DNA of 55,488 nt from Pseudomonas paralcaligenes. Its GTDB lineage: Bacteria; Pseudomonadota; Gammaproteobacteria; Pseudomonadales; Pseudomonadaceae. Where the stretch lies: the NCBI RefSeq assembly GCF_019655855.1, contig NZ_BPFX01000043.1, positions 1 to 55,488 of the forward strand, given 5' to 3'. Below are positions 19,323-28,386 of the stretch, piece by piece. Within the stretch, counting starts at the first letter, position 1. Each line of letters begins with the position of its first letter. Below the pieces are notes generated by a model. The model saw only the letters and a list, made by a program, of their open reading frames with translations. It did no database searches and was not told where the DNA came from. Position numbers and translations under genes: made by a program.

Positions 19323-20542
19323 TCGCCGGCCGCCACGTTGCGGGAGTCGCCGGCGGGCAGCAGCTTGCTGGCCAGCACCTCGCCCTCTTTCACCAGGCGA
19401 TCGTCGAAGACGTTGCCGAACGGGCGGATGCGCACGTCCACCGGGCGCTTGGCCAGTTCGGTGCCGAGCGGCTCGTCCGGCTGGATCATGACCCGGATGT
19501 CGGACGCCAGGCCGCCGTCCTGCAAGGCCAGGGTGGTGATGTGGCCGGCCCGCTCCTCCTTCTCGCCGGCGACGATGAAGCTGACCGCGGTGCCGGGCTG
19601 CAGCTCGTTGAAGGCGCGGTACGGGAAGCGCGCCTCGACGGTGGCCACGCTGTCCACCGGCGACATCAGGAACACCGCCGAGCCCTTGCCGGCGGTCTGC
19701 CCGTCGCCGATCAGCTGGGCGGTCACGCGGCAGTCGCAGGGGCTGGTCAGGGTGCCCTGGAAGGTCTTGCCGAACAGGCGCTGGAGGTTGTCCGGGGTCA
19801 GGTCCTCGGTCGGCAGCACGCCCTTGAGCACGTCCATCATGTTCGACGAGAAGGTGCCCACCGGCGCGCCCTTGGCCACCGTGTCGCCGACCTTGACCAG
19901 GGCCTGCACCGCGCCCTCGCGGGGCATCGACACCTGCTGGCCGGGCACCGCGACCTGGGCCGAGTCGGCGTGGGTGATGAAGTAGATGTCGTACAGCTGG
20001 TACAGCACGTAGCCGGCGGCGACCACGCCGACCATGAACAGGCCGAAGCTCAGGCTGACCGCGCGCATGCGGCCGAAAAGGCCGGCCGGCGCGGCGTCGC
20101 CGCCCTTGCGCGGCTTGGTGAAGTTGTCGCGCTGCAGGGTGCTGATCAGGTCGCCGACGTTGATCAGCTCGCCGCTGAGGAAGGAGCTGATCACGTAGCG
20201 CAGCGCCGCCTGTTCGCGCGGGCGCAGGTGGTGGAACTCGCAGCCGGCGCGGCGCGAGCCTTCCAGCGAGCGGACCTGGAATTCCACGTCCATGGCGAAG
20301 CCGATGCCTTCGACCTCGAACATCAGCTTGCCGTGGCAGTACTGGCCTTCCTTGAGCAGGCTGTTGCCCGGCTGGAAGGAGAAGCCGCCGACCGACAGGT
20401 CGAGCAGCGGCGCCTCGATCTCCTGGCCCTGCGGGGTGACGTAGCGGATTCTGGCCGGCAGCTTGAGGCGCGCGTACTGTCGCTGGGCTTCGGCTTCGTG
20501 GACCACGTTGCTGTTGATGCTGGGGCTGATCACTGCGCTCAT
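19319..20542 (-). CDS. alg44: Alginate polymerase co-subunit Alg44 (c-di-GMP receptor)
   Basis: Alg44 activates the polymerase Alg8 when its PilZ domain binds c-di-GMP. In the 407-residue product the PilZ motifs are RQYAR (21-25) and DLSVGG (48-53). A single transmembrane helix (about 155-180, FGLFMVGVVAAGYVLYQLYD) leads to a periplasmic membrane-fusion-like domain that bridges to the export complex. The start at 20542 has AAGGA close upstream; a longer reading adds six residues without a ribosome site. Confidence 0.95.
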   Translation of the reverse strand: MSAVISPSINSNVVHEAEAQRQYARLKLPARIRYVTPQGQEIEAPLLDLSVGGFSFQPGNSLLKEGQYCHGKLMFEVEGIGFAMDVEFQVRSLEGSRRAGCEFHHLRPREQAALRYVISSFLSGELINVGDLISTLQRDNFTKPRKGGDAAPAGLFGRMRAVSLSFGLFMVGVVAAGYVLYQLYDIYFITHADSAQVAVPGQQVSMPREGAVQALVKVGDTVAKGAPVGTFSSNMMDVLKGVLPTEDLTPDNLQRLFGKTFQGTLTSPCDCRVTAQLIGDGQTAGKGSAVFLMSPVDSVATVEARFPYRAFNELQPGTAVSFIVAGEKEERAGHITTLALQDGGLASDIRVMIQPDEPLGTELAKRPVDVRIRPFGNVFDDRLVKEGEVLASKLLPAGDSRNVAAGE

Positions 20543-20606
20543 GTTCGTTCCTTTATGCAATCGAGAGTCTGGGGGCGAGAGTTCTGGAGAGTTGGCGGGC
20601 GGCCGC

Positions 20607-22088
20607 TCACACCATCCACATCAGGGTGGCGACGAAGACACTGCCGGCAGAAAAGGTCATGGCCCGCGACGACCAGGTGTTGAACCAGCGCTGGAAGCTG
20701 GCGAGATCGCGGTCGAGCTTGGTCTTCTGGCGCGTCCAGGACTGCTGGTCGAGGCGGAAGAACACGTACACCTTCACCAATGCGCCGACGATCTGGTTGT
20801 AATAGAGGATCAGCGGGTAGGCCGGCCCGATGCTGTGGCCGGACGCCAGCAGCAGCAGAGTCAGCACCAGCCGGGTCAGGCCGATCCACAGCAGGTAGAT
20901 CAGCAGGTAGGCGAAGCCGTACTTGATGCTGGCGATGATCGCCACCGAGGGGCCGAGCAGGCTGGTCCACATCGACACCCGCTGGTCCAGCAGGACCACG
21001 CTGGTGAAGGCGCCCAGGCGGCGGATGCCGAGGCCCAGGGCCCGCGAGTTCTGCCGCAGGTTGTTGCCGTACCAGCGGAACATCAGCTTGCGGCTGGCCT
21101 TGAGGAAGCTCTTCTCCGGCGGGTGCTCGACCGTGTTGATCGAGGCGTCCGGCACGTAGAAGGTGTCGTAGCCCAGGCGCATCAGGCTGTACCAGCTGGA
21201 CTTGTCGTCGCCGGTGAGGAACTTGAAGCGACCGAGGCGCCAGTGCTCCAGATGGTCGTTCTCCACGTCCATGATGAAGCCCGGGTCGGTCACCACCTCG
21301 GCGCGGAACACCGACATGCGCCCGGTCAGGGTCAGCACTCGCTTGGACAGGGCCATCGAGCACATGTTGATGTGGCGCTGGGCGAAGCGCAGCTTGTGCC
21401 ACTCCTGCATCACGTAGCTGCCGCGCACCTCGCAGAACTCGTTGGTGGTGAGCCCGCCTAGGTTGTCGAACAGCTTGAAGTACGGCGCGGTCTGCCGCAC
21501 CACGCCGGCGGTGAGCACGGTGTCGCCGTCCACCACCGCGACCACCGCGCGCTCGTCCGGCTGATGCCGGGAGATGGCGCGGAAGCCTTGGGCCAGGCCG
21601 TCGCGCTTGCCGGTGCCGGGAATCCGCACGATGTCCAGGCGCACCCGCTCCGGCGGGGAAAGGCGGTTCCACAGGTTCTTGACCAGCAGCTCGTCGGACA
21701 GCTCGACGATCGAGCACACCACGGTGCTCGGGTAGCCGCAGTCGATCGCCTCCTGGATCACCGAGCGGTACACCGCCGCGGTGGTCAGCGCGTCGATGCG
21801 GAAGCTGGTGACCAGCAGGTAGACGTGGGAGGGATCGCCCGCCTCGCCCAGCCGGCGCGCCTTGCGCCGGTAGTACGGGTAGACGATGTAGAGGAAGATC
21901 AGGCCGCGAACGTAGTGGATCGCGCCCATCGAGTAGCGCCAGATACCCACCACCCCGAGGAGCAGCAGGAAGTCGGCGGACTCCGGATCGAAGATGCTGT
22001 GGGGCAGCAGCAAGGCCATGCCACCCAACGCAGACAAATAGAACAGCCAGCCTGCGGCGTTGCGCAAGCTACCCTGAACACTTTCCAT
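20607..22088 (-). CDS. alg8: Alginate polymerase (mannuronan synthase) Alg8
   Basis: Alg8 is a GT2-family inner-membrane glycosyltransferase that polymerises GDP-mannuronate while extruding the chain. The 493 residues have two N-terminal membrane helices and a cytoplasmic GT domain with DGD (187-189) and the ENDH acceptor motif. C-terminal membrane helices follow. P. aeruginosa Alg8 has 494 residues. The 90-bp leader after algD contains four AAC repeats, a candidate Hfq/Crc site, 43-58 bases before the start codon. Confidence 0.96.
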   Translation of the reverse strand: MESVQGSLRNAAGWLFYLSALGGMALLLPHSIFDPESADFLLLLGVVGIWRYSMGAIHYVRGLIFLYIVYPYYRRKARRLGEAGDPSHVYLLVTSFRIDALTTAAVYRSVIQEAIDCGYPSTVVCSIVELSDELLVKNLWNRLSPPERVRLDIVRIPGTGKRDGLAQGFRAISRHQPDERAVVAVVDGDTVLTAGVVRQTAPYFKLFDNLGGLTTNEFCEVRGSYVMQEWHKLRFAQRHINMCSMALSKRVLTLTGRMSVFRAEVVTDPGFIMDVENDHLEHWRLGRFKFLTGDDKSSWYSLMRLGYDTFYVPDASINTVEHPPEKSFLKASRKLMFRWYGNNLRQNSRALGLGIRRLGAFTSVVLLDQRVSMWTSLLGPSVAIIASIKYGFAYLLIYLLWIGLTRLVLTLLLLASGHSIGPAYPLILYYNQIVGALVKVYVFFRLDQQSWTRQKTKLDRDLASFQRWFNTWSSRAMTFSAGSVFVATLMWMV

Positions 22089-22130
22089 GAAATGTCACCC
22101 CGTTTGAGTTACCGCTCTGCAACGGGGGCG

Positions 22131-22146
22131 TCGTTGTTGTTGTTGT
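22131..22146 (-). promoter_or_regulatory. (AAC)n A-rich leader motif before alg8
   Basis: Read on the coding strand this is ACAACAACAACAACGA, four consecutive AAC triplets in the algD-alg8 intergenic RNA. It fits the A-R-N triplet pattern bound by the distal face of Hfq and used by Hfq/Crc in Pseudomonas. The regulatory role is inferred; the repeat could alternatively act as an unstructured ribosome standby site. Confidence 0.4.
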
Positions 22147-22178
22147 AACGCCCTGTGCACCTTGTCCTGCAGCAGTCG

Positions 22179-23489
22179 CTACCAGCAGAGGCCTTCTTTC
22201 ACTTCGTCGCTGCACTGGCGCATGAAGCCGACAAGGTCGATCAGCTTCTTGCCGGGCGGCAGTTGCTGAACCACGGTCTCGAACAGCTCGTCGCCGTTGC
22301 CCAGCACGATGACGTCCGCCTCGGCCACCACCTGGGCCAGGTCCGAGCGCAGCAGCGAGGAGACGTGGGGGATCTTGGACTCGATGTACTCGCGGTTGGC
22401 GCCGTGGACGCGGGCATACTCGACGTTGCGGTCGAAGATCTTCAGGTCGAAGCCCTTGCCGATCAGCATCTCTGCCAGTTCGACCAGGGGACTCTCACGC
22501 AGGTCGTCGGTGCCGGCCTTGAAGCTCAGGCCGAGCAGCGCGATGCTGCGCTTGTCCTGGCTGGCGATGAGGTTGTAGGCGTTGCGCACCTGGGCCTCGT
22601 TGCTCGGCATCAGCGAACTGATCAGCGGCGACTCGACGTCCAGCTGGGTGGCGCGGTAGTTCAGGGCGCGCACGTCCTTGGGCAGGCAGGAGCCGCCGAA
22701 GGCGAAGCCGGGGCGCATGTAGTACTTGGAGAGGTTGAGCTTGTGGTCCTGGCAGATCACGTCCATCACCTCGCGGCCATCGACACCCACCGCCTTGGCG
22801 ATGTTGCCGATCTCGTTGGCGAAGGTGATCTTGGTCGCGTGCCAGACGTTGCAGGTGTACTTGATCATCTCGGCGACTTCGACGCTCTTGCGGATGATCG
22901 GGGCGTCCAGCTCGCCGTAGATCTCTTCCAGCAGGTCGCCGGAGGTCTGGTCCAGCTCGCCGATCACGGTCATGGCCGGGAAGTCGTAGTCCTTGATCGC
23001 GGTGCTCTCGCGCAGGAACTCGGGGTTCACCGCCACGCCGAAGTCCTTGCCGGCCTTCAGCCCGGAATAGCGTTCGAGGGTGGGGATCACCACGTTGCGC
23101 AGGGTGCCCGGCAGCACGGTGCTGCGCACCACCACGGTATGGCGGCTGTTCTTCTCCGGCAGGACCTTGCCGATCTGCTGGCAGACTTCCTCGATGTAGG
23201 ACACGTCGAGGTCGCCGTTGCGCTTGCTCGGCGTCGGCGGCGCCAGGAAGGAAATGTCGGTGTTCAGCACCGCTTCGCGCATATCCAACGTGCCGCGCAG
23301 CTTGCCGCTGGCGACCCCCTTCTGCAGCAGCTCTTCCAGCCCGGGCTCCACGATCGGCGACCTGCCGTCGTTGATCAGATCGATCTTCAGCGGCGAGATG
23401 TCCACCCCGATGATCTGGTGCCCTCTGGCCGACAGGCACCCCGCACACACAGCCCCAACATAGCCCAGCCCAAAGATGCTGATACGCAT
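22179..23489 (-). CDS. algD: GDP-mannose 6-dehydrogenase AlgD
   Basis: AlgD oxidises GDP-mannose to GDP-mannuronate, the committed step of alginate synthesis. The 436 residues equal P. aeruginosa AlgD. The N-terminal NAD site is GLGYVG (7-12) and the catalytic cysteine is Cys268 in FGGSCLPKDVRALN. The C-terminal domain contains SFKAGTDDLRESP. The start at 23489 has AAGGAGGAG upstream; a reading to 23531 would extend beyond that site. It is the first gene of the operon, and an AlgU-type promoter lies about 170 bp upstream. Confidence 0.97.
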   Translation of the reverse strand: MRISIFGLGYVGAVCAGCLSARGHQIIGVDISPLKIDLINDGRSPIVEPGLEELLQKGVASGKLRGTLDMREAVLNTDISFLAPPTPSKRNGDLDVSYIEEVCQQIGKVLPEKNSRHTVVVRSTVLPGTLRNVVIPTLERYSGLKAGKDFGVAVNPEFLRESTAIKDYDFPAMTVIGELDQTSGDLLEEIYGELDAPIIRKSVEVAEMIKYTCNVWHATKITFANEIGNIAKAVGVDGREVMDVICQDHKLNLSKYYMRPGFAFGGSCLPKDVRALNYRATQLDVESPLISSLMPSNEAQVRNAYNLIASQDKRSIALLGLSFKAGTDDLRESPLVELAEMLIGKGFDLKIFDRNVEYARVHGANREYIESKIPHVSSLLRSDLAQVVAEADVIVLGNGDELFETVVQQLPPGKKLIDLVGFMRQCSDEVKEGLCW

Positions 23490-23659
23490 TGGACGATCTC
23501 CTCCTTGCGTGGATCGATGCGACAGCCCCATGGCTGACGCTCACTTCGCGACGAGACCGGACAACAGGTACTGCAACTTCCTCTGGTCTCTGTTTACCGC
23601 TTCGGCTGTTATCCGTTCCATCTAAAGTGAAACAGGAAGTTCAATCAGCCTCGAGCAAA

Positions 23660-23687
23660 ACAGATGCCACTCAAAACGACAAAGTTC
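23660..23687 (-). promoter_or_regulatory. AlgU (sigma-22)-type promoter of the alginate operon
   Basis: On the minus strand GAACTT (23687-23682) is followed by a 17-base spacer and TCTGT (23664-23660). This fits the envelope-stress sigma consensus GAACTT-N16/17-TCTGA. Transcription would start near 23653 and give a 5' leader of about 160 bases before algD. A second GAACTT at 23642-23637 lacks a good -10. AlgU control of algD is established in P. aeruginosa; its use here is inferred from the motif. Confidence 0.7.
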
Positions 23688-23689
23688 CG

Positions 23690-24158
23690 TGGCGGGCAGT
23701 AGGAAAGTTAAATATCTGAAAACAGTGATCTAGTTTTCATATTGAGGCTCCGCTTCGACACAAAGATGCCATTAGTTTGACACCAATCTGTAGGGGAGGC
23801 TCTGGAGCGCAGAATACAGCGGATTTTTAGAAAGCCAAACCTAGATTTCAAACGGCCATCAAGAATTAAAAGTGCAATTAGCATAACACTCCAAATTCTA
23901 TCGACAATTTTATGACGCCATAAAACAGGCAATATCAATAACTATATGAAAGAGCGGCAAAGTGCCATGCCATGACAACTAAGCGGAGCGGCGACATAAC
24001 TAACCACGATAAGTTTCATCACCACCCCGTGGAACTAATCGGCAATAAGGAGTCGGCAGCCCGAAAATACTTATCCGCTCGGACAGGTAATCCCCTAAAC
24101 TTCCGCGCTCCACGGCCGATTTGCTAGGCATAGCCCACTCGAACAAGAAGCCCTCCGG
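23690..24158. other. AT-rich gene-free region between algD and aer
   Basis: This stretch is clearly AT-richer than its surroundings and has no convincing gene. A 76-codon minus-strand reading at 23708-23938 lacks a ribosome site and looks accidental. It holds a perfect palindrome TTTTATG-ACGC-CATAAAA (23908-23925) and presumably the activator sites for algD (AlgR, AmrZ and IHF bind far upstream in P. aeruginosa). No exact AlgR consensus was found. It must also contain the aer promoter. Confidence 0.6.
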
Positions 24159-25724
24159 ATGAGAAACAACCAGCCCGTCACCCAGCGCGAACGCACCTTT
24201 CCCGACCAGCAACGCCTGATCTCCACCACCGACCTGAAAGGCCAGATCACCTATTGCAACCAGGCCTTCGTCGAGATCAGCGGCTTCGCCCGCGAGGAGC
24301 TGCTGCGGGCGCCGCACAACATCGTGCGCCACCCGGACGTGCCGCCAGCGGTGTTCGACCACATGTGGCAGACGCTGAAGAAGGGCCGCCCGTGGATGGG
24401 CGTGGTGAAGAATCGCAGCAAGAACGGCGACCACTACTGGGTCAACGCCTATGTCACGCCCATGCTCGAGAAGGGCCAGGTGGTGGGCTACGAATCGGTG
24501 CGGGTCAAGCCTACCGCCGAGCAGGTGCAGCGAGCCGAGGCGCTGTACCAGCGGATCAATGCCGGCAAGGCGGCGATTCCCGCCACCGACCGCTGGCTGC
24601 CGGTGCTGCAGGCGTGGCTGCCGTTCATTCTGATCAGCCAGATCGGCTTCATGATCGGCCACTGGATCGGTTCGACCTGGGGCTTCCTGCTGGCCGCCCT
24701 GCTCTCCGTGCCGCTGGGCCTGGCCGGCCTCGGCTGGCAAACCCGCGGCGTCAAGCGCCTGCTGCGCCTGGCCGACCAGACCACTTCGGACCCGCTGATC
24801 GCGCAGATGTACACCGACAGCCGCGGCGCCGAGGCGCGCCTGGAAATGGCCATGCTCAGCCAGGAGGCGCGCCTGAAGACCTGCCTGACCCGCCTGCAGG
24901 ACACCGCGGAGCGCCTGACCAGCCAGGCCAAGCACGCCGACCACCTGGCCCACAGCAGCTCGGCCGGCCTGGAGCGCCAGCGGATCGAGACCGAACAGGT
25001 GGTGACCGCGATCAACGAGATGGCCGCCACCACCCTGGAGGTGGCCAACAACGTGGCGCGCACCGCCATCGCCACCCAGGAGGCCAACCGCCTGACCGGC
25101 GAGGGCCGCCATGTCGCCTCGGAAACCCGCGAGGCGATCCAGCGCCTGTCGGTCTCCGTCGGCGAAACCGGCGAAACGGTGTCGCGCCTGGCCCAGGACA
25201 GCAACGAGATCGGCGGCGTGGTCGACGTGATCAAGGGCATCGCCGACCAGACCAACCTGCTCGCCCTCAACGCCGCCATCGAGGCGGCGCGGGCCGGCGA
25301 GATGGGTCGCGGCTTCGCCGTGGTAGCCGACGAGGTGCGCTCGCTGGCCCAGCGCACGGCGGAATCCACCGGGCAGATCCACGCGCTGATCGCCAAGCTG
25401 CAGCGCACCGCCGAAGAGGCGGTGATGACCATGGAGATCGGCCGCAGGCAGGCCGACGAAGGCGTGGAGCACGTGCTGCAGGCCGACCAGGCGCTGCAGG
25501 GCATCAGCGAGGCGGTGGGCAACATCGCGGACATGGCCAACCAGATCGCCGCGGCGGCCGAGCAGCAGAGCGCCGTGGCCGACGAGATCAATCAGAACAT
25601 CACCACCATCGCCCAGCTGGCCGACCAGACCTCGGGCGAAGCGCAGAACACCGCGCTGCTCAGCGAGGAACTCACCTCCACCGCCCAGGACCAGTATTCC
25701 CTGGTGGAGCGCTTCAACCGCTGA
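24159..25724 (+). CDS. aer: Aerotaxis receptor Aer
   Basis: Aer is a membrane-associated chemoreceptor that senses oxygen and redox state through a PAS-bound FAD and signals to CheA. The 521 residues match P. aeruginosa Aer in length and N-terminus ([15 protein letters not shown]). The PAS domain covers about 20-120 ([20 protein letters not shown]). A hydrophobic hairpin anchor covers about 150-195. The methyl-accepting signalling domain has its hairpin tip at [20 protein letters not shown]. There is no periplasmic domain, as expected for Aer. It is divergent from algD. Confidence 0.95.
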   Translation: MRNNQPVTQRERTFPDQQRLISTTDLKGQITYCNQAFVEISGFAREELLRAPHNIVRHPDVPPAVFDHMWQTLKKGRPWMGVVKNRSKNGDHYWVNAYVTPMLEKGQVVGYESVRVKPTAEQVQRAEALYQRINAGKAAIPATDRWLPVLQAWLPFILISQIGFMIGHWIGSTWGFLLAALLSVPLGLAGLGWQTRGVKRLLRLADQTTSDPLIAQMYTDSRGAEARLEMAMLSQEARLKTCLTRLQDTAERLTSQAKHADHLAHSSSAGLERQRIETEQVVTAINEMAATTLEVANNVARTAIATQEANRLTGEGRHVASETREAIQRLSVSVGETGETVSRLAQDSNEIGGVVDVIKGIADQTNLLALNAAIEAARAGEMGRGFAVVADEVRSLAQRTAESTGQIHALIAKLQRTAEEAVMTMEIGRRQADEGVEHVLQADQALQGISEAVGNIADMANQIAAAAEQQSAVADEINQNITTIAQLADQTSGEAQNTALLSEELTSTAQDQYSLVERFNR

Positions 25725-25759
25725 GCGTCGTCACCCGCCGGCCCGCCCGGGCCGGCCGC

Positions 25760-26266
25760 TCACGCCCGTCCGAGATAATCCATCTTGCCGATTTCCAGGC
25801 CGTTGTGGCGCAGGATGGCGTAGGCGGTGGTGACGTGGAAATAGAAGTTGGGCAGCACGAAGCGCAGCAGGTAGTCCGGGCCGCTGAAGCGCAGTTCGCT
25901 GCCCGGGACCTTCAGGACGATCTCGCGCCCCTCCCCGCCGTCGATCTGCTCGGGCGTCAGGCTGCCGATGAACTCCAGCGTGCGGCCGATGCGTGCCTGC
26001 AGTTCGTCGAAGCTGCTCTCCGTGTCCGCGAAGCTGGGCACCTCGACCCCGGCCAGGCGCGCCGCGCAGCCCTTGGCGGCATCGCTGGCGATCTGCACCT
26101 GGCGGGTCAGCGGGTGCATGTCCGGCGCCAGGCGCGCGTCGAGCAGCACGGCAGGGTCGATCTTCCTGGCTTCGGCGTAGGCCGCGGCCTTGTCGAGAAT
26201 GGCCGACAGGTTGCCGAACATGCGGACGAACTGGGGCACGGAGGCCTGGTAGAGGGACAGCGACAT
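25760..26266 (-). CDS. DUF1993 family protein
   Basis: This 168-residue helical cytoplasmic protein of the DUF1993 family starts MSLSLYQASVPQFVRMFGNL and contains MHPLTRQVQIASDAAKGCAARLAG and LPNFYFHVTTAYAILRHNG. The fold resembles the DinB/YfiT four-helix bundle. No function is known. The start at 26266 has AAGGAG 6 bases upstream; the reading to 26365 is untranslated leader. It is divergent from the YjbR gene. Confidence 0.8.
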   Translation of the reverse strand: MSLSLYQASVPQFVRMFGNLSAILDKAAAYAEARKIDPAVLLDARLAPDMHPLTRQVQIASDAAKGCAARLAGVEVPSFADTESSFDELQARIGRTLEFIGSLTPEQIDGGEGREIVLKVPGSELRFSGPDYLLRFVLPNFYFHVTTAYAILRHNGLEIGKMDYLGRA

Positions 26267-26337
26267 GGAGAACTCCTTGGCGGAAGAAGAACGAAACTCT
26301 GCTAGGTTAGCCGCACCCAGAAGGAGAGGCAGGAACC

Positions 26338-26679
26338 ATGATGACCCCGGAGCAGATCGCCGCATTCTGCCTGCAGCTGCCAGGCGCGCGCGAGGACTAC
26401 AAATGGGGCGGCGCCCGCGTGTTCTCGGTGGCCGGCAACAAGATGTTCGCCCTGCTCAGCGGCGGCCTGGCCTTCAAGGTGGCGCCGGAGCTGTTCCTCG
26501 GCATGGTCGACCGGCCGGGCATCCGCCCTGCCCCCTACCTGGCCCGGGCCTACTGGGTCAGCATGAACGAGCCCTACCCGCTGGGCGACGCCGAGATGCG
26601 CGAGCTACTGACCCGCTCCCACCAGCTGGTGGTGCGCCGGCTGCCGAAGATTCGCCAGGCGGGGCTGTTGCTCGACTAG
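26338..26679 (+). CDS. MmcQ/YjbR family DNA-binding-fold protein
   Basis: This 113-residue protein has the CyaY-like/YjbR fold: FCLQLPGAREDYKWGGARVFSVAGNKMFALL, FKVAPELF, RPAPYLARAYWVSM and LLTRSHQLVVRRLPK. Members are small cytoplasmic proteins, proposed but not proven to bind DNA. The start codon has GGAGAGGCAGGAACC upstream. Its TAG stop overlaps the opposite-strand stop of the next gene by 4 bases (CTAG). Confidence 0.85.
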   Translation: MMTPEQIAAFCLQLPGAREDYKWGGARVFSVAGNKMFALLSGGLAFKVAPELFLGMVDRPGIRPAPYLARAYWVSMNEPYPLGDAEMRELLTRSHQLVVRRLPKIRQAGLLLD

Positions 26680-27368
26680 AGCGGCAGCAGATGGCCCAGG
26701 TAACGCCCGCCCAGTGCCAGCTGGTCGATCCAGAAGGCCTGGTGCAACGCGACTATCGCCCAGAACACCAGCTGGAAGGATGCCTTGCGCGTTTTGTGGC
26801 GGAACACCTGCTGGGCCACCAGGGCGCCCGGCCAGCCGCCCACTAGTTCAGCGATGTGCAGGCTGTTCTCCGGCGTGCGCCAGCGCCCCTTCTGCGCGGA
26901 CTGCTTGTCCAGCCAGTACTGGCCGAAGCTGAACAGGCTGACCAGCGGATAGGCCAGCGCCACCCAGACCACGCCGCGCTCCAGCAGCGCCAGGGCGCCC
27001 CAGGCCGGCAGCGCGCACAGCGCTGCCAGCACCAGCAGCTTGGCCTGCAGGTTGCGGATGGCCGGTGAATCCGCGCGCTCGACCCGCCCGGGCTGGTGCG
27101 GGCTCCTGGCGGCCCTCGTGTCCTGGCCCGGTTTGCGGCGAATGGCCGGGCGATCCAGGCTGAGCGCCAGGTGGCGCATGTGCTGGGCGCGCGGCCGGCC
27201 CTGCTCGTCGCGCCCGGCGACATAGGCCACCGCATCGCCGGCCTGAGGGCGCCGGTCCCCGCGCACCGCGGAGATGTGCACGAATAGCTGCTCGCCGCCA
27301 CCGTCAGGCAGGATGAAGCCGAAGCCCTTGTCGTCGTTCCAGCTCTTCAGGATGCCTTGTCGTTCCAT
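26676..27368 (-). CDS. Cold-shock domain fused to DUF1294 membrane domain
   Basis: This is a 230-residue two-part protein. Residues 3-65 are a cold-shock/S1-like nucleic-acid-binding domain with the RNP motif KGFGFILPDG and LFVHISAV. A basic linker follows. Residues 105-230 hold several hydrophobic helices and the DUF1294 motif YWLDKQSAQKGRWRTPE...LHIAELVGGWPGALVAQQVFRHKTRK. The combination is known in Proteobacteria but its role is undefined. An RNA-binding head tethered to the membrane is what the sequence shows. uppP lies 2 bp upstream in the same direction. Confidence 0.85.
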   Translation of the reverse strand: MERQGILKSWNDDKGFGFILPDGGGEQLFVHISAVRGDRRPQAGDAVAYVAGRDEQGRPRAQHMRHLALSLDRPAIRRKPGQDTRAARSPHQPGRVERADSPAIRNLQAKLLVLAALCALPAWGALALLERGVVWVALAYPLVSLFSFGQYWLDKQSAQKGRWRTPENSLHIAELVGGWPGALVAQQVFRHKTRKASFQLVFWAIVALHQAFWIDQLALGGRYLGHLLPL

Positions 27369-27370
27369 GC

Positions 27371-28201
27371 TCAGCCCTGGGCGCTGCTCCAGTCGATCAG
27401 GTGGAACTGCCAGGTGGCCAGGATCAGCAGGCCGAAGGCGATGCGGTACCAGGCGAACAGCGCGTAGCTGTGGTTGGCGATGAACTTGAGCAGGCCGCGC
27501 ACGGCGATCATGGCGAAGATGAAGGACACCACGAAGCCCAGGGCGAACACCGGCAGGTCGCCGGGCTGGAACAGGTCGCGGTACTTGTAGCCGGAATACA
27601 CGGCCGCGCCGACCATGGTCGGCATCGCCAGGAAGAACGAGAACTCGGTGGCGGCACGGCGCGACAGGCCGAACAGCAGGCCGCCGATGATGGTGGAGGC
27701 CGAGCGCGAGGTGCCGGGAATCATCGCCAGACACTGGGCGAAGCCGATCTTCAGGGCTTCCTTCCAGGTCATGTCGTCCACCTCCTCGACGGTGATCTCG
27801 TGCTGGCGGCGCTCGGCCCAGAGCATCACCACGCCACCGACCACCAGGGCGACGGCCACGGTGACGGCGTTGAACAGGTACTCGTGGATCAGGTCGGCGA
27901 AGGCCACGCCGATGACCACCGCCGGCAGGAAGGCGATCAGCAGGTTGGCGGTGAAGCGCTGGGCCTGTCGCTGCCGCGGCACGTTGAAGACCGTGATGAG
28001 GATCTTGCGACGGTACTCCCACATTACCGCCAGGATGGCGCCGAGCTGGATGATGATGTTGAAGGCCATCGCCCGCTCGCCGCCGAAGCCGAGCAGATCG
28101 GCGACGACGATCTGGTGGCCGGTGCTGGAGATCGGCAGGAACTCGGTCAGGCCCTCGACGATGCCCAGGATCACTACCTGCAGGGCTGTCCACAAATCCA
28201 T
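27371..28201 (-). CDS. uppP: Undecaprenyl-diphosphatase UppP (BacA)
   Basis: UppP recycles undecaprenyl pyrophosphate to the monophosphate lipid carrier for peptidoglycan and other wall polymers, and contributes to bacitracin resistance. The 276 residues contain the two family motifs, [20 protein letters not shown] near the N-terminus and [11 protein letters not shown], among about eight membrane segments. The start at 28201 has GAGG at good spacing; the longer reading to 28216 does not. It is followed within 2 bp by the cold-shock/DUF1294 gene. Confidence 0.95.
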   Translation of the reverse strand: MDLWTALQVVILGIVEGLTEFLPISSTGHQIVVADLLGFGGERAMAFNIIIQLGAILAVMWEYRRKILITVFNVPRQRQAQRFTANLLIAFLPAVVIGVAFADLIHEYLFNAVTVAVALVVGGVVMLWAERRQHEITVEEVDDMTWKEALKIGFAQCLAMIPGTSRSASTIIGGLLFGLSRRAATEFSFFLAMPTMVGAAVYSGYKYRDLFQPGDLPVFALGFVVSFIFAMIAVRGLLKFIANHSYALFAWYRIAFGLLILATWQFHLIDWSSAQG

Positions 28202-28386
28202 GAAATACCTCGGCACTGGCCGCCTCAGAAAAGCGGCCGATAACGGAATAGACGCCTGGTCGCAGACGGAAAACGGCGGGCATCCTACCAGATAGGCACC
28301 TCTGCGCGCCTCCTTGCCAACGGCGGATGGCGCAGCGCCTAGACTGGCTGTTGGCTATTACAAGAACTGACCCGGAGCCACCCCTC

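Noticed and set aside
23637..23642. Second GAACTT as a further AlgU promoter of algD
   Set aside because: The bases 16-17 nt downstream (TGGAA/GGAAC) do not match the TCTGA -10 element.
23708..23938. 76-codon minus-strand frame in the algD-aer gap
   Set aside because: It has no ribosome site, no domain, and lies in AT-rich regulatory DNA where the AlgU promoter and palindrome are found.
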